64,000 nucleotides of DNA from Solirubrobacterales bacterium (GTDB lineage Bacteria; Actinomycetota; Thermoleophilia; Solirubrobacterales; Solirubrobacteraceae), in NCBI GenBank assembly GCA_003138355.1, contig PLFX01000016.1, positions 63,344 through 127,343 on the forward strand, given 5' to 3'. Below are positions 24,585 to 33,684 of this stretch, piece by piece; the first letter of the stretch is position 1; every line of letters starts with the position of its first letter. A model generated the notes under the pieces. That model did not search any database. It saw only the letters and a program-made list of their open reading frames with translations, and was not told the origin of the DNA. A program made the position numbers and the translations under genes.

Positions 24585-25352
24585 CTATAAGCAGGGGTCG
24601 ACGCCGCGTCGCTCGACCGTGTTCGCGTCCTCGTTGCCGGCGGGATCGCGCGCGCGTACGACGAAGTAGAAAGTGCCGTGCGACGCTAGTCCCGACGTGC
24701 GAAAGACAGTCGCGCCCGGCGCCGTCGTCCAGGTCGGGCTTGCGAAGCTTTCCCCGCCGGCGCGTGTGGCCTCGTAGATGTCGTACACGATCTCCGAGCT
24801 CGGGGCGGCTGGATCGCTCGCCGGTTGCCAGCGCAGCGTGAACGGAGTCGTCTCGCCCGGTCGCTGCGGCCCCGGCGTGCAGGCGAGCGCGCTGACGAGC
24901 CCGCCAAAGCTCGGTGCAGCCCCGCCGGCGCCCTCGACGTGGAGCGTGAAGCGGGCGAGCGGGGTCAGCACTATGTACAGCGGGCACGCCTCACCGTGGG
25001 GGCACACCGGCGTCTGTAACTGCTCGACCCGCCCAGCATACGTACCCGGGCACCAGCGCCCGCCGAGCGCGCGCGGGTCGAGCGTCACGCTGACGCGCGT
25101 CCCCGCCGGAGCATTCGGCGCGCGAACCGAGAAGCTCGCGATGCATCCGCCCGACGTCGAGGCCGAGCCCGTCAGCTCGTCGTAGCGATGCGCCCCGTTG
25201 ATCGTGCCGGTCCTCGCCGGAACCCTGAAGCTGACCTTGAAGGTGGTGTTGCTGCCGCCGAGCGGCGGTGTCACGCGGACGTGCAGAGCCGGCTGCCCGA
25301 GCGATATGGCGCCGGCCAGCAATGAAGCGACGACCGTCGGAGCTGCCACCAC
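24585..25352 (-). CDS. Secreted protein with fibronectin III-like domain, unknown function
   Basis: 255 residues, not recognised. A short N-terminal signal (GTG start, VVASLLAGAISLG) is followed by a beta-rich domain. A C-terminal segment (about 155-245) looks like a fibronectin III domain: FTLRWQPASDPA, EIVYDIYEAT, TSGLASHGTFYFVVRARDPAGNED. Five or more Cys residues suggest extracytoplasmic disulphides. It sits between ftsK and the RodZ-like gene, so a role at the envelope is likely but unproven. Confidence 0.7.
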   Translation of the reverse strand: MVAAPTVVASLLAGAISLGQPALHVRVTPPLGGSNTTFKVSFRVPARTGTINGAHRYDELTGSASTSGGCIASFSVRAPNAPAGTRVSVTLDPRALGGRWCPGTYAGRVEQLQTPVCPHGEACPLYIVLTPLARFTLHVEGAGGAAPSFGGLVSALACTPGPQRPGETTPFTLRWQPASDPAAPSSEIVYDIYEATRAGGESFASPTWTTAPGATVFRTSGLASHGTFYFVVRARDPAGNEDANTVERRGVDPCL

Positions 25353-25401
25353 GTCACTGTGACACGCCGGCGCGGCAGAAGTTGCAGCGCCCGGAGCGGC
25401 G

Positions 25402-27852
25402 CTAGCCGAACGTCGGCGGAGCCGGCTCGGCGGCCGAACCGCGGCCCTCGAGCGCGACCAGCACGCGCGGAAGATCGGACTCGCCGATCAGGACCTGGCG
25501 CGGCTTCGATCCCTCGTAGCCGGAGATGATCCCGCGACGTTCGAGCATGTCGATCAGACGGCCGGCGCGCGTGTAGCCGAGGCGCAGCCGTCGCTGGAGC
25601 ATCGACGTCGACGCGGTACCCATCTCGACGACGAGCTCGATCGCCTGCCCGAGCAGCGGGTCCTCGTCGGGGTCGAAGCCCTCCCCTTCGTCGCTCTCCT
25701 CGACCGCCGGCTCGACCTCCTCCAGCAGCTCCTCGCGCAGCTCGGGCTCGCCCTGACGGCGCCAGTGCTCCGTCAGCACGCTGATCTGCCCCTCGTCGAC
25801 GAACGCCCCCTGGATCCGCTGCGGCGCCGAGCTGCCGATCGGGGCGAACAGCATGTCGCCGGCACCGAGCAACGACTCGGCGCCGTTCTGGTCGAGAATC
25901 ACGCGCGAATCGACCTGCGACGAGACCGCGAACGCGATCCGCGACGGCACGTTCGCCTTGATCATCCCCGTGATCACATCGACGCGCGGTGACTGCGTCG
26001 CGAGCACGAGGTGGATCCCCACGGCGCGCGCCTTCTGCGCCAAGCGGATGATCGAGTCCTCGACATCGGCCGGGGCGACCATCATCAGGTCCGCGAGCTC
26101 GTCGATCACGCAAAGGATGTACGGAAGCGAGCGCTCGCCGCGCGCGGCGCGGTGGCGGTTGAGCTCGACTAGCGAACGCGTCCGCGCGAGCGACATGATC
26201 CCGTAGCGCTGCTCCATCTCGCGCACAAGGTTCATCAGCGCGTTCGCGGCCATCCGCGGGTTCGTGATGACCGGCGTCAGCAGGTGCGGGATCGAGTCGT
26301 AGTGGTTCAGCTCGACCTGCTTCGGATCGACCAGCACGAGCCGGACCTCGTGCGGGCTCGCGCGCAAAAGGACACTGACGAGCATCGCGTTGACGGCGGC
26401 AGACTTGCCCGAGCCGGTCGTGCCGGCGACGAGCAGGTGTGGCATCTTCGCCAAATCGGCGCCGATTGCGCGCCCCGCGACGTCCTTGCCGAGCCAGACC
26501 GAGAGCGGCGACCACTCCGCCGGTGGCTCCTGGAAGACGTCGCCGAGTCGCACGATGCGCCGTTGCGCGTTCGGCACCTCGACGCCGACTGCCTGCTTGC
26601 CCGGAATTGGCGCGAGGATCCGCACGTCGGTCGCTGCGAGGGCGTACGCGAGGTCGTCCTTCAGCGCGGCAACCTTCGACACCTTCGTCCCAGGCGCGAG
26701 CCGCAGCTCGTAGCGCGTGATGTGCGGCCCGGCGACCGTACCGACCACGTGAGCCGCAACGCCGAAGTGTCCGAGCGCCTCGATCAGACGCGCGGCCACC
26801 TTCGCCTGCCCCGCCGTGTCGGGGCGCGTCTGCTCGCTGGTCGAGCGCGTGAGCAGGCTGACCGGCGGCAGGCGCCACTCGAAGCTCGGGTCATCGGTCA
26901 CGGCGGCGCGGTAGCGACCCATCGGCGTCAGCGCTGGCTCCTCGACCTCGGGCAGCACGAGCTGCTCGGCGGCGTCTTCTTCTATTGGCTCCGCCCCTTC
27001 GGGCTCCGCCCGGAAGACAAGCGGGCCGAACGAAGCATCCTCGTGAGCTTGGTCGAGCTCGTCAGGAAAAGCGTCCTCGTCGACCGCTGCCACGGCGTCG
27101 AAGCGTGCGGCGCGCAGGATCAACTCCTCGTCGAGCGGCTCCGGCGGGTGCATCGACTTCGCGACCGGCGCGGGGCGCTCGCGACGCAGGTCCGTGATCG
27201 ACACCGACGGGAACCGTGCCGTTGCGTCGGCGATCCCCTCGCCCGCCGACGCCAGCATCATCGCGAGCGAGCCGCCGCTCAGCAGCACGACGCCGGCGAG
27301 GAAGAGGAAGACCGCGAGGAAGTTCGCGCCAAGCGTGCCGACCAGGTGCGTCACAGCCCACAGCTCGCCCTGACCGACGATGCCGCCGCGCTGCTCGAAA
27401 TAGGCCGATTGCCAGTAGCTCGAGCCGACGGCCGGGCCGATGATCCCAAGCGTGCCGCCGGCGAGCCCGAGGGTCGTTGACGCGAAGAGGAGGACCGGAC
27501 TCGCGCGCAGCGGGCGCAGGTTGCCGATCAGCGGTCGCAGCACGAGGATCGAGCCGTACACGGCGAGCGCAAGCGGCACCCCATCGCGCACCTTGCCGAA
27601 GAGCCACGCGAGGGCCCGCGCGAGGCCGTTGCCGACGCTCCCGCCGTTCCAGTGCGCATAGAGCACGCAACCCATGAACACGGCGAGCGCGACAAGGCCG
27701 AGCCCGATGACGTCGAGTGAGCGCTGGTCGAGGCGAAGCGAGATCCGCCGCAGCTGGCGCTTGCGCCGGCGCGGCGCCGCACGTCGACGCGCGCTCGTGC
27801 TCCTACGCGCGGGCGCTTTGCGCGTCCGACCAGAGGACGATCGTGGTGCCAT
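25402..27852 (-). CDS. ftsK: DNA translocase FtsK/SpoIIIE
   Basis: 816 residues. A basic N-terminus, four membrane helices (about 45-190), an acidic linker, then the motor: Walker A GTTGSGKSAAVNAML, Walker B VIDELADLMMV, LATQSPRVDVITG. The C-terminal gamma winged helix (about 735-800, ELVVEMGTASTSMLQRRLRLGY) reads KOPS-type DNA signals. It pumps chromosome ends through the division septum. No clear promoter is seen before ATG27852; the divergent response regulator starts 97 bases away. Confidence 0.96.
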   Translation of the reverse strand: MAPRSSSGRTRKAPARRSTSARRRAAPRRRKRQLRRISLRLDQRSLDVIGLGLVALAVFMGCVLYAHWNGGSVGNGLARALAWLFGKVRDGVPLALAVYGSILVLRPLIGNLRPLRASPVLLFASTTLGLAGGTLGIIGPAVGSSYWQSAYFEQRGGIVGQGELWAVTHLVGTLGANFLAVFLFLAGVVLLSGGSLAMMLASAGEGIADATARFPSVSITDLRRERPAPVAKSMHPPEPLDEELILRAARFDAVAAVDEDAFPDELDQAHEDASFGPLVFRAEPEGAEPIEEDAAEQLVLPEVEEPALTPMGRYRAAVTDDPSFEWRLPPVSLLTRSTSEQTRPDTAGQAKVAARLIEALGHFGVAAHVVGTVAGPHITRYELRLAPGTKVSKVAALKDDLAYALAATDVRILAPIPGKQAVGVEVPNAQRRIVRLGDVFQEPPAEWSPLSVWLGKDVAGRAIGADLAKMPHLLVAGTTGSGKSAAVNAMLVSVLLRASPHEVRLVLVDPKQVELNHYDSIPHLLTPVITNPRMAANALMNLVREMEQRYGIMSLARTRSLVELNRHRAARGERSLPYILCVIDELADLMMVAPADVEDSIIRLAQKARAVGIHLVLATQSPRVDVITGMIKANVPSRIAFAVSSQVDSRVILDQNGAESLLGAGDMLFAPIGSSAPQRIQGAFVDEGQISVLTEHWRRQGEPELREELLEEVEPAVEESDEGEGFDPDEDPLLGQAIELVVEMGTASTSMLQRRLRLGYTRAGRLIDMLERRGIISGYEGSKPRQVLIGESDLPRVLVALEGRGSAAEPAPPTFG

Positions 27853-27937
27853 CGCCCCGCAATTCGACGTGCAGACGCGGATGCCTGCGAGGATTCAATT
27901 GGACGTAAAGATCGCGCTGCAGGTTGCGATTCCGCCG

Positions 27938-27943
27938 TAACAT
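27938..27943 (+). promoter_or_regulatory. -10 box of a likely leaderless promoter
   Basis: TAACAT lies exactly six bases before ATG27950. No Shine-Dalgarno sequence is present between them. No clear -35 box. Confidence 0.45.
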
Positions 27944-27949
27944 CGTCTC

Positions 27950-28639
27950 ATGAGCGACTATGCACGATCACCTCGCGTGCTCGTCGTCGAGGACGACGCG
28001 GACATCGCCGATGTCCTCGTCCGCTCGCTCCGCCTCGAGGGCTACGACGTGCGCCTCGCGACCGACGGCGTTCGCGCTCTCGACGATGCTCACGCATTCC
28101 TCCCAGACCTCGTCGTGCTCGATCTCGGCCTACCGCGCCTGGACGGCGTTGAGGTCGCAAAGCAGCTGCGCGCCGACTCCGACGACGTGCCGATCTTGAT
28201 GCTCACCGCGCGCGACGCGCTCGAGGCACGCGTGACCGGCCTCGATGCGGGCGCCGACGACTATCTCGTCAAGCCGTTCGAGCGACAGGAGCTCCTCGCG
28301 CGCCTGCGCGCCCTGCTGCGCCGCCGCCCGCCGCGCGGCAGCGCACCGCTGCGCGTCGCCGATCTCCTGCTCAACCCGGACACGCACGAGGTTCGCCGCG
28401 GCGAGCGCGATATCGAGCTCACCCAGCGCGAGTTCGAGCTGCTCGAGTACCTGATGCGCAACGAGCGCATCGTGATCTCGCGCCAGCGCCTGCTCGACGA
28501 GGTCTGGGGCTATGACCCGTTCTCCACGACCAACACGATCGAGGTGTTCGTCTCGAACCTGCGCCGCAAGCTCGAGGCAGGCGACGAGCCGCGCCTCCTG
28601 CACACGATCCGCGGTGCCGGCTACGTCATCCGCGCCTAG
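27950..28639 (+). CDS. OmpR-family response regulator
   Basis: 229 residues. Receiver domain with acidic VVEDDADIA, phosphoacceptor Asp58 (LVVLDLGLPRLDG) and Lys in YLVKPFERQEL. Winged helix with LTQREFELLEYLMRN, EVWGYDPFSTTNTIEVFVSNLRRKL and IRGAGYVIR. The NTIEVFVSNLRRKLE string is typical of MprA-like regulators. It overlaps its kinase gene by 26 bases and sits, on the opposite strand, between ftsK and rnj. Confidence 0.92.
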   Translation: MSDYARSPRVLVVEDDADIADVLVRSLRLEGYDVRLATDGVRALDDAHAFLPDLVVLDLGLPRLDGVEVAKQLRADSDDVPILMLTARDALEARVTGLDAGADDYLVKPFERQELLARLRALLRRRPPRGSAPLRVADLLLNPDTHEVRRGERDIELTQREFELLEYLMRNERIVISRQRLLDEVWGYDPFSTTNTIEVFVSNLRRKLEAGDEPRLLHTIRGAGYVIRA

Positions 28640-30083
28640 CTCGCGGCGCCGCACGCCGCTCTCGCGGCTCCCGATCCGCCTGCGCCTGGCGGTGAGCGTT
28701 GCCGGCGTCACATTCGGGCTGCTGACGGTGTTCGGCGTCGCCGTGCGCGAGCTGACGGCGCACCGGTTGCGCTCGAACCTCGACTCGCAGCTGGTCACAG
28801 AGGGCGGCAACCTCGAGGACGCGTTTCATCCCGACTTCCAGTCCGGCGGCCTCTACATCCCCAACCTCCCGGACTTCAAGGTCGGTGGCGGGCAGATTCG
28901 CGTGTACCGGCTCAACGGCTCGATTCCGCCCGGGAACATCGACACAGGCTCGCCCTACCTGGGTAATCCCCTTCCCGAGCCGCCGACGTACCGGATCAAC
29001 ACCTTCAGCGGCTATCAGGTGATCACCGAGACGGCGACCTTCAGCGGGTTCGGGCTGATCATCCAGTACGGTCTCCCGCTCGCGTCGCTCCAGTCGGAGA
29101 TCGCAAACCTCGACGTCCTCGTGGTGCTTGGCGTGCTCGCCGCGACGGCGCTCGCCTTCGCCGCCGGCTGGTTAGTCGCGCGCCGCGCGATCAGGCCGAT
29201 CGCGGAGCTGACCGCCGCGGCCGCTGAGATCGAGCGCACGGGCGACCCGTCGGTGAAGCTCCCGGAGCCGACCGCCGACGACGAGGTCGCGGAACTGTCA
29301 CGCACGCTGCAGACGATGCTCACCTCGCTCGCCGATGCGCGCGCTCGCACGGAAGCCGCGCTCACGCGCCAGCGCGCTTTCGTCGCCGACGCCTCGCACG
29401 AGCTGCGCACACCGCTCACGAGCGTGCTCGCGAACCTCGAGCTGCTCGAGGACGGGCTGCACGGCCAGGAGCGCGAGATCGCACAATCCGCGCTGCGCTC
29501 GACCCAGCGCATGCGCCGTCTCGTCGCCGATCTTCTGCTGCTTGCGCGCTCGGACGTGCAACACCCGGCAACGCGCGACCAGGCGGCGGACCTCGCCGAC
29601 CTCGTGATCGCGGCAGCGGCCGAGCTCGAGCCTTCTTCCGAAGATCACGAGATCGAACTCGACGTGCAACCGGCCCACCTCCTCGGCAGCCCCGACGACC
29701 TCCAGCGCATCGTGATCAACCTGCTCGAGAACGCGATCCGTCACACGCCGCCCGGCACGCACATCCGTGCGAGCACGCGCACGATCGAGGACGGCGGCGT
29801 CGAGCTTGTCGTCGAGGATGACGGCCCCGGTATCGACCCGGAGATTCGCAAGCATCTCTTCGAGCGCTTCGTCCGTGGCGGCGGCGATGTTGGCGGCTCG
29901 TTCGGGCTCGGGCTCGCGATCGTGCAAGCGGTTGCCCGCAGCCACAGCGGAGCGGTCGAGGTGTCGAGCCGCCGGCAGAAGGGCACGCGGTTCACCGTGA
30001 CCCTCCCGGGCGCGCCCGCCTTGGTGCCCGAGCCGACACCACCCGAAGCGTTAGCCTCGAGCCCGGCCGGCAGGCCTGAGTAA
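28614..30083 (+). CDS. Sensor histidine kinase
   Basis: 489 residues from GTG28614. Membrane helices at about 26-46 and 167-188 flank an extracytoplasmic sensor of about 120 residues. HAMP follows (190-243), then HisKA with phosphoacceptor His262 (ADASHELRTPLTSV), then HATPase_c with NLLENAIRHTPPGT, DDGPGIDPE and SFGLGLAIVQ. The sensor has no recognised fold, so the signal is unknown. The 26-base overlap with the regulator indicates coupled translation. Its stop touches the rnj stop of the convergent series with no gap. Confidence 0.9.
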   Translation: MPATSSAPSSRRRTPLSRLPIRLRLAVSVAGVTFGLLTVFGVAVRELTAHRLRSNLDSQLVTEGGNLEDAFHPDFQSGGLYIPNLPDFKVGGGQIRVYRLNGSIPPGNIDTGSPYLGNPLPEPPTYRINTFSGYQVITETATFSGFGLIIQYGLPLASLQSEIANLDVLVVLGVLAATALAFAAGWLVARRAIRPIAELTAAAAEIERTGDPSVKLPEPTADDEVAELSRTLQTMLTSLADARARTEAALTRQRAFVADASHELRTPLTSVLANLELLEDGLHGQEREIAQSALRSTQRMRRLVADLLLLARSDVQHPATRDQAADLADLVIAAAAELEPSSEDHEIELDVQPAHLLGSPDDLQRIVINLLENAIRHTPPGTHIRASTRTIEDGGVELVVEDDGPGIDPEIRKHLFERFVRGGGDVGGSFGLGLAIVQAVARSHSGAVEVSSRRQKGTRFTVTLPGAPALVPEPTPPEALASSPAGRPE

Positions 30084-31748
30084 CTACACCTCGACGACGA
30101 CCGGCATGACCATCGGTCGCCGGCGCAGGCGCTCGTAGACGAGCGCGGCGAGGTTGTCGTGCAGCGTGTCCGTGAGCGCGTCGAGCTCGCGCACGCCGTC
30201 TTTGACCGCACGCTCGAGCGACTCTTCGACGGCGAGCTTGATCTCCCCCACGAGCTTGCCCGCCTCGTCCATGAAGGGCACGCCGCGGAAGATCACCTCG
30301 GGGTCGGCGACCGAGCCTCCGCTCTGCTCGGAGATCGTCGCGACCACGATGAAGATTCCGTCGGCGGAGAGCATCCGCCGGTCGCGCAGCGCCGCGTCGG
30401 CGATGTCGCCGATATCGACGCCGTCGACGAAGATCATGCCGGCGCGCTCGGACTCGCCGAAGCGCGCGCGCCGCGCGTCGATCTCGAGCGGCTGCCCGTT
30501 GGCCGCGCGGAAGATCGCATCCGGCTCGATGCCGACCGCTTCGCCGAGCTGCCCGTGCAGGCGCATCCGCTTGTAGTCGCCGTGAAACGGCATCAAATAG
30601 CGCGGGCGCAGCAGGTTCAGCATCAGCTTCAGCTCCTCTGCATAGCCATGGCCCGACGCGTGAATCGCGGCGTCACGTGTCGTGATGACATCGCAGCCGA
30701 TCTGGTAGAGGCGGTCGACGGTCTCGTTGACGGCTCGTTCGTTGCCGGGGATCGGCGTCGCCGAGAAGACGACGGTGTCGCCCTCGCGCAGCGCAACCTG
30801 CGGGTGGTCGCGGTAGGCCATGCGCCGCAGCGCCGAGAGCGGCTCGCCCTGCGAGCCGGTCGAGATGATCACGATCTGATCGTCGCGGAAGTCGGCGAGC
30901 TCGCGCGGCGGGATCATCAGGCCGTCCGGCACCTCGATGTGGCCCAGCTCACGCCCGATTCCGACGTTCTTGCGCATCGAGCGCCCGACCAGCGAGACCT
31001 TGCGGTCAAGCGCGGCGGCGGCGTCGATGACCTGCTGCACGCGGTGGATGTTCGAGGCGAAGCTCGTGACGATGATCCGTCCCCCGGCCCGCGCGAAGAC
31101 CTGCTCGAGCTCCGGTCCGACGACAGACTCGGAGGGCGAGAAGCCATTGCGGTCGGCGTTCGTCGAGTCCCCGCACAAGAGCAGCACGCCCTCGGCCCCG
31201 AGCTGCGCGAGCCGCGAGATGTCGGCCGGCTCGCCATCCACGGGCGTCTGGTCGAACTTGTAGTCGCCGGTGAGCACCACGGTTCCGAGCTCGCCTGTGA
31301 GCGCGACCGCGCACGAGTCGGGGATCGAGTGCGTCATGTGGATCAGCTCCGCGCTGAAGGGCCCCAGCTCGAGCGACTCGCCCGGCTGGACATCGATCAG
31401 GACGGCGTCGCGCAGCTTGTGCTCGTCGAGCTTCGAACGCGCCATCGCCATCGTCAAGGACCCGCCATAGACCGGCGGCATCGCGACCGGCGCGAGCTCG
31501 CGCAGGACCCAGGGCAGCGCCCCGAGGTGGTCCTCGTGCCCGTGCGTGACGACGATCGCCTCGATGTCCGTGGCGCGCTCGCGCAGGTAGCTGAAGTCCG
31601 GCAAGACGAGGTCGATGCCGATCATCTCAGGGGTCGGGAAGCGCAGACCGACATCGACGACGACGATCCGATCGTCCTCCTCGACGACGGTCATGTTCTT
31701 GCCGATCTCGCCCAGCCCCCCGAGGGCGAGTATCCGCAGCTTGCTCAC
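30084..31748 (-). CDS. rnj: Ribonuclease J
   Basis: 554 residues. Metallo-beta-lactamase/beta-CASP RNase: the metal motif THGHEDHLGALPW (about 75), TGDYKFDQTPVDG, CGDSTNADRNGFS, HASGHGYAEELK, MPFHGDYKRM, and the C-terminal domain. It degrades and matures RNA as both endo- and 5' exonuclease. The start overlaps the dapA stop. The dapA-rnj order is common in actinobacteria. Confidence 0.96.
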   Translation of the reverse strand: MSKLRILALGGLGEIGKNMTVVEEDDRIVVVDVGLRFPTPEMIGIDLVLPDFSYLRERATDIEAIVVTHGHEDHLGALPWVLRELAPVAMPPVYGGSLTMAMARSKLDEHKLRDAVLIDVQPGESLELGPFSAELIHMTHSIPDSCAVALTGELGTVVLTGDYKFDQTPVDGEPADISRLAQLGAEGVLLLCGDSTNADRNGFSPSESVVGPELEQVFARAGGRIIVTSFASNIHRVQQVIDAAAALDRKVSLVGRSMRKNVGIGRELGHIEVPDGLMIPPRELADFRDDQIVIISTGSQGEPLSALRRMAYRDHPQVALREGDTVVFSATPIPGNERAVNETVDRLYQIGCDVITTRDAAIHASGHGYAEELKLMLNLLRPRYLMPFHGDYKRMRLHGQLGEAVGIEPDAIFRAANGQPLEIDARRARFGESERAGMIFVDGVDIGDIADAALRDRRMLSADGIFIVVATISEQSGGSVADPEVIFRGVPFMDEAGKLVGEIKLAVEESLERAVKDGVRELDALTDTLHDNLAALVYERLRRRPMVMPVVVEV

Positions 31749-32605
31749 GCCGTTAGCTGGCCGACGAGCTCGTGGCGTACGAGCATCGCGCGGACGATCT
31801 CGCGCTCACGCTCATCCACCTCGACGAGCGGCAGGCGCAGGCCGCCGACGCGGTGTCCGAGCAGCTCCAGTGCAGCCTTCGTCGGTGCCGGGCTCGCGGT
31901 GATGAAGATCGTCTCGTAGACGTCGCGCAGCGACGCGTCGATCTCCGCCCGGCGCTCGGGTTCGTCGACCATCCGGCGCATCTGCGGCCCGACGATGTGG
32001 CTCGCGACGAGGATTCCACCGGGCTCGCCCATGTCGAGCGTGCGCGCGAAGATCCCGTCGTTGCCGGCGTAGATCCGCAAGCCGTCGATCGGCGCGAGGT
32101 TGTCGTCGTTGGCCTGCTTCACGAAGTCGATGCGCTCGATCTGCGCGAGCTCGGCGAGCAGATCGTTGGGCATGTCGGTGCCGGTGCGCTGCGGGATGTT
32201 GTAGAGCACGACCGGAACGTCGGCGGCGTGCGCGACCTCTTCGAAATGGCGCACGATCCCGCGGCGGCTCGGGCGGTTGTAGTACGGCGTGACCGACAGC
32301 ACGGCGTCGACGCCGAGCTCGCAGCAGCGCTCCGTCAGGTGCACGGCGTGGCGCGTGTCGTTCGATCCGGCGCCGGCGATGATGCTGACACCCTCCGGGC
32401 GCTCGCGCACCGCGAGCTCGACCAGCCCGAGATGCTCGTCGTCGCTCAGCGTCGCCGCTTCGCCGGTCGTCCCGCAGACGACGAAGCCGTCCGAGCCGTT
32501 GGCCGCGAGGTGATGCATCAGCGAGACGAACGCGTCCTCGTCGACGCGCAGCTCCTCGTCGAACGGCGTGACGAGCGCCGTGATGACGCTCCCGAGATCG
32601 TCCAT
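31745..32605 (-). CDS. dapA: 4-hydroxy-tetrahydrodipicolinate synthase
   Basis: 286 residues, TIM barrel. GTTGEAATLSDDEH near the N-terminus, the Tyr motif VLYNIPQRTG (Tyr about 135), and the Schiff-base Lys in IDFVKQANDDN (about 163). It joins pyruvate and aspartate semialdehyde in the lysine/diaminopimelate path. A GATACT box lies six bases before the ATG, so dapA may have its own leaderless promoter although it follows other lysine genes. Confidence 0.95.
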   Translation of the reverse strand: MDDLGSVITALVTPFDEELRVDEDAFVSLMHHLAANGSDGFVVCGTTGEAATLSDDEHLGLVELAVRERPEGVSIIAGAGSNDTRHAVHLTERCCELGVDAVLSVTPYYNRPSRRGIVRHFEEVAHAADVPVVLYNIPQRTGTDMPNDLLAELAQIERIDFVKQANDDNLAPIDGLRIYAGNDGIFARTLDMGEPGGILVASHIVGPQMRRMVDEPERRAEIDASLRDVYETIFITASPAPTKAALELLGHRVGGLRLPLVEVDEREREIVRAMLVRHELVGQLTA

Positions 32606-32611
32606 CGACTC

Positions 32612-32617
32612 AGTATC
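32612..32617 (-). promoter_or_regulatory. -10 box before dapA
   Basis: GATACT on the minus strand, exactly six bases before the dapA ATG, in the 39-base gap after the preceding gene. Same spacing as at 6300, 27938 and 47662. Confidence 0.35.
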
Positions 32618-32644
32618 GCAAGCAAAGGCCTAGCGGTGTCAGCT

Positions 32645-33025
32645 CTAGTGACTCGGCGTCGGCTTGCGCTCGCGCAGCGCGTCGGTGAACCGCCGCGGGA
32701 CGCGCGGCTCCCCGAGCCGGCCGCGCTCCCACAGCGTGATTACGACGAGCTCGCCCGCACGCCGATCGTGGCGCACGACAAACACGACGTCCCGGTCGAC
32801 GAGATCTGCGACGTAGAGCGCACCGAGCGCCGGCTTCCGCGCGCCGTCGGGCGGAGTGTCACTGACGCGCCCCGCCGCCCAAGCACGCGCCACGCGACCG
32901 GCTATCTCGAGCCGCGAATCGAGGCCACCCTCCCTGGCCGCGACCCTCTGCCGGAAGCGCTCGACCGCATGGTCGGTCACCGCAACGGTCGCTCCTCGGT
33001 CTACTGGCGATTCGCCGTCACTCAC
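32645..33025 (-). CDS. Small conserved-looking protein between dapB and dapA
   Basis: 126 residues, function unknown. VTDHAVERFRQRV near residue 16, a central GALYVADLVDRDVVFVVRH and ELVVITLWERG recall DUF4258/BECR-type small folds (His-x5-Arg start, last strands with V-I-T-L-W). This is a weak resemblance from memory. GTG33025 overlaps the dapB stop (GTGA), so it is translated with dapB. Lysine-pathway genes on both sides suggest a link, but a stray toxin-like gene is also possible. Confidence 0.6.
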   Translation of the reverse strand: MSDGESPVDRGATVAVTDHAVERFRQRVAAREGGLDSRLEIAGRVARAWAAGRVSDTPPDGARKPALGALYVADLVDRDVVFVVRHDRRAGELVVITLWERGRLGEPRVPRRFTDALRERKPTPSH

Positions 33026-33684
33026 GTCGCGAACAAAAGGTGCTCGAGCCCAACGACCGGCGAGCTCTCCAACGAGGACACGCGGCGAATCGCCAGCAGC
33101 ATTCCCGGCATGAACGAGCGGCGGTCGATCGAGTCGTGACGAATCGTCAGTGTCTGACCGACATCGCCGAGGATCACCTCTTGATGGGCGACGAGCCCCG
33201 GCAGGCGAACGGAGTGGATCGGCGGCTCACGACCAGTCTGTTCGGCGATCAGCTCCGCGGTGCGCGCGGCCGTGCCGCTCGGCGCGTCGAGCTTGCCGTC
33301 GTGGTGGAGCTCGATGATCTCGGCGGCCTGCATGTGTTGCGCGGCCTCGACGGCGAAACGCATCATCAAAACGGCGCCGATCGCGAAGTTCGGAGCGACG
33401 AAGATGTTCGCGCCGCTCAGGCCCTCCAACCCGGCCACGCTGAACCCACTCGTGCCGATCACGACGTGGACGCCGGCAGCGACGCACGCGCGCGCGTTGG
33501 CGAGTGCGACCTCCGGCTGTGTGAAGTCGACCACGACCTCGCAGTCCGGCAGGATCGCCGCGAGCTCGATGCCGAGTGCGGGGTCCGCGCGGCCCGCGAG
33601 ATCGAGGTCGTCGGCCTCCTGGATCGCGTCACAGGCCGTGCTGCCCATGCGTCCAGCGGCGCCGGCTACGCCGACCCTGATCAC
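33022..33684 (-). CDS. dapB: 4-hydroxy-tetrahydrodipicolinate reductase
   Basis: 220 residues, a compact DapB. Cofactor motif VGVAGAAGRMG, then VVVDFTQPE, VIGTSGF, APNFAIGAVLM, and the substrate signature ELHHDGKLDAPSGTA with the catalytic His and Lys. It is shorter than the usual 240-270 residues, mainly between the cofactor motif and VVDFT. GTG33684 overlaps the peptidase stop. Confidence 0.94.
   Translation of the reverse strand: MIRVGVAGAAGRMGSTACDAIQEADDLDLAGRADPALGIELAAILPDCEVVVDFTQPEVALANARACVAAGVHVVIGTSGFSVAGLEGLSGANIFVAPNFAIGAVLMMRFAVEAAQHMQAAEIIELHHDGKLDAPSGTAARTAELIAEQTGREPPIHSVRLPGLVAHQEVILGDVGQTLTIRHDSIDRRSFMPGMLLAIRRVSSLESSPVVGLEHLLFAT

Noticed and set aside
27853..27937. Promoter for ftsK in the divergent spacer
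   Set aside because: No convincing -10/-35 pair could be seen on the minus strand near ATG27852, so none is listed.
27950..28613. Sensor kinase start far upstream inside the regulator gene (near 28512)
   Set aside because: Those residues are out-of-frame regulator codons; GTG28614 gives a normal basic N-terminus before the first membrane helix.
30159..31919. A 586-codon plus-strand frame opposite rnj
   Set aside because: Antisense of a clear RNase J gene; no recognisable domain and Arg/Asp/Val-rich composition.
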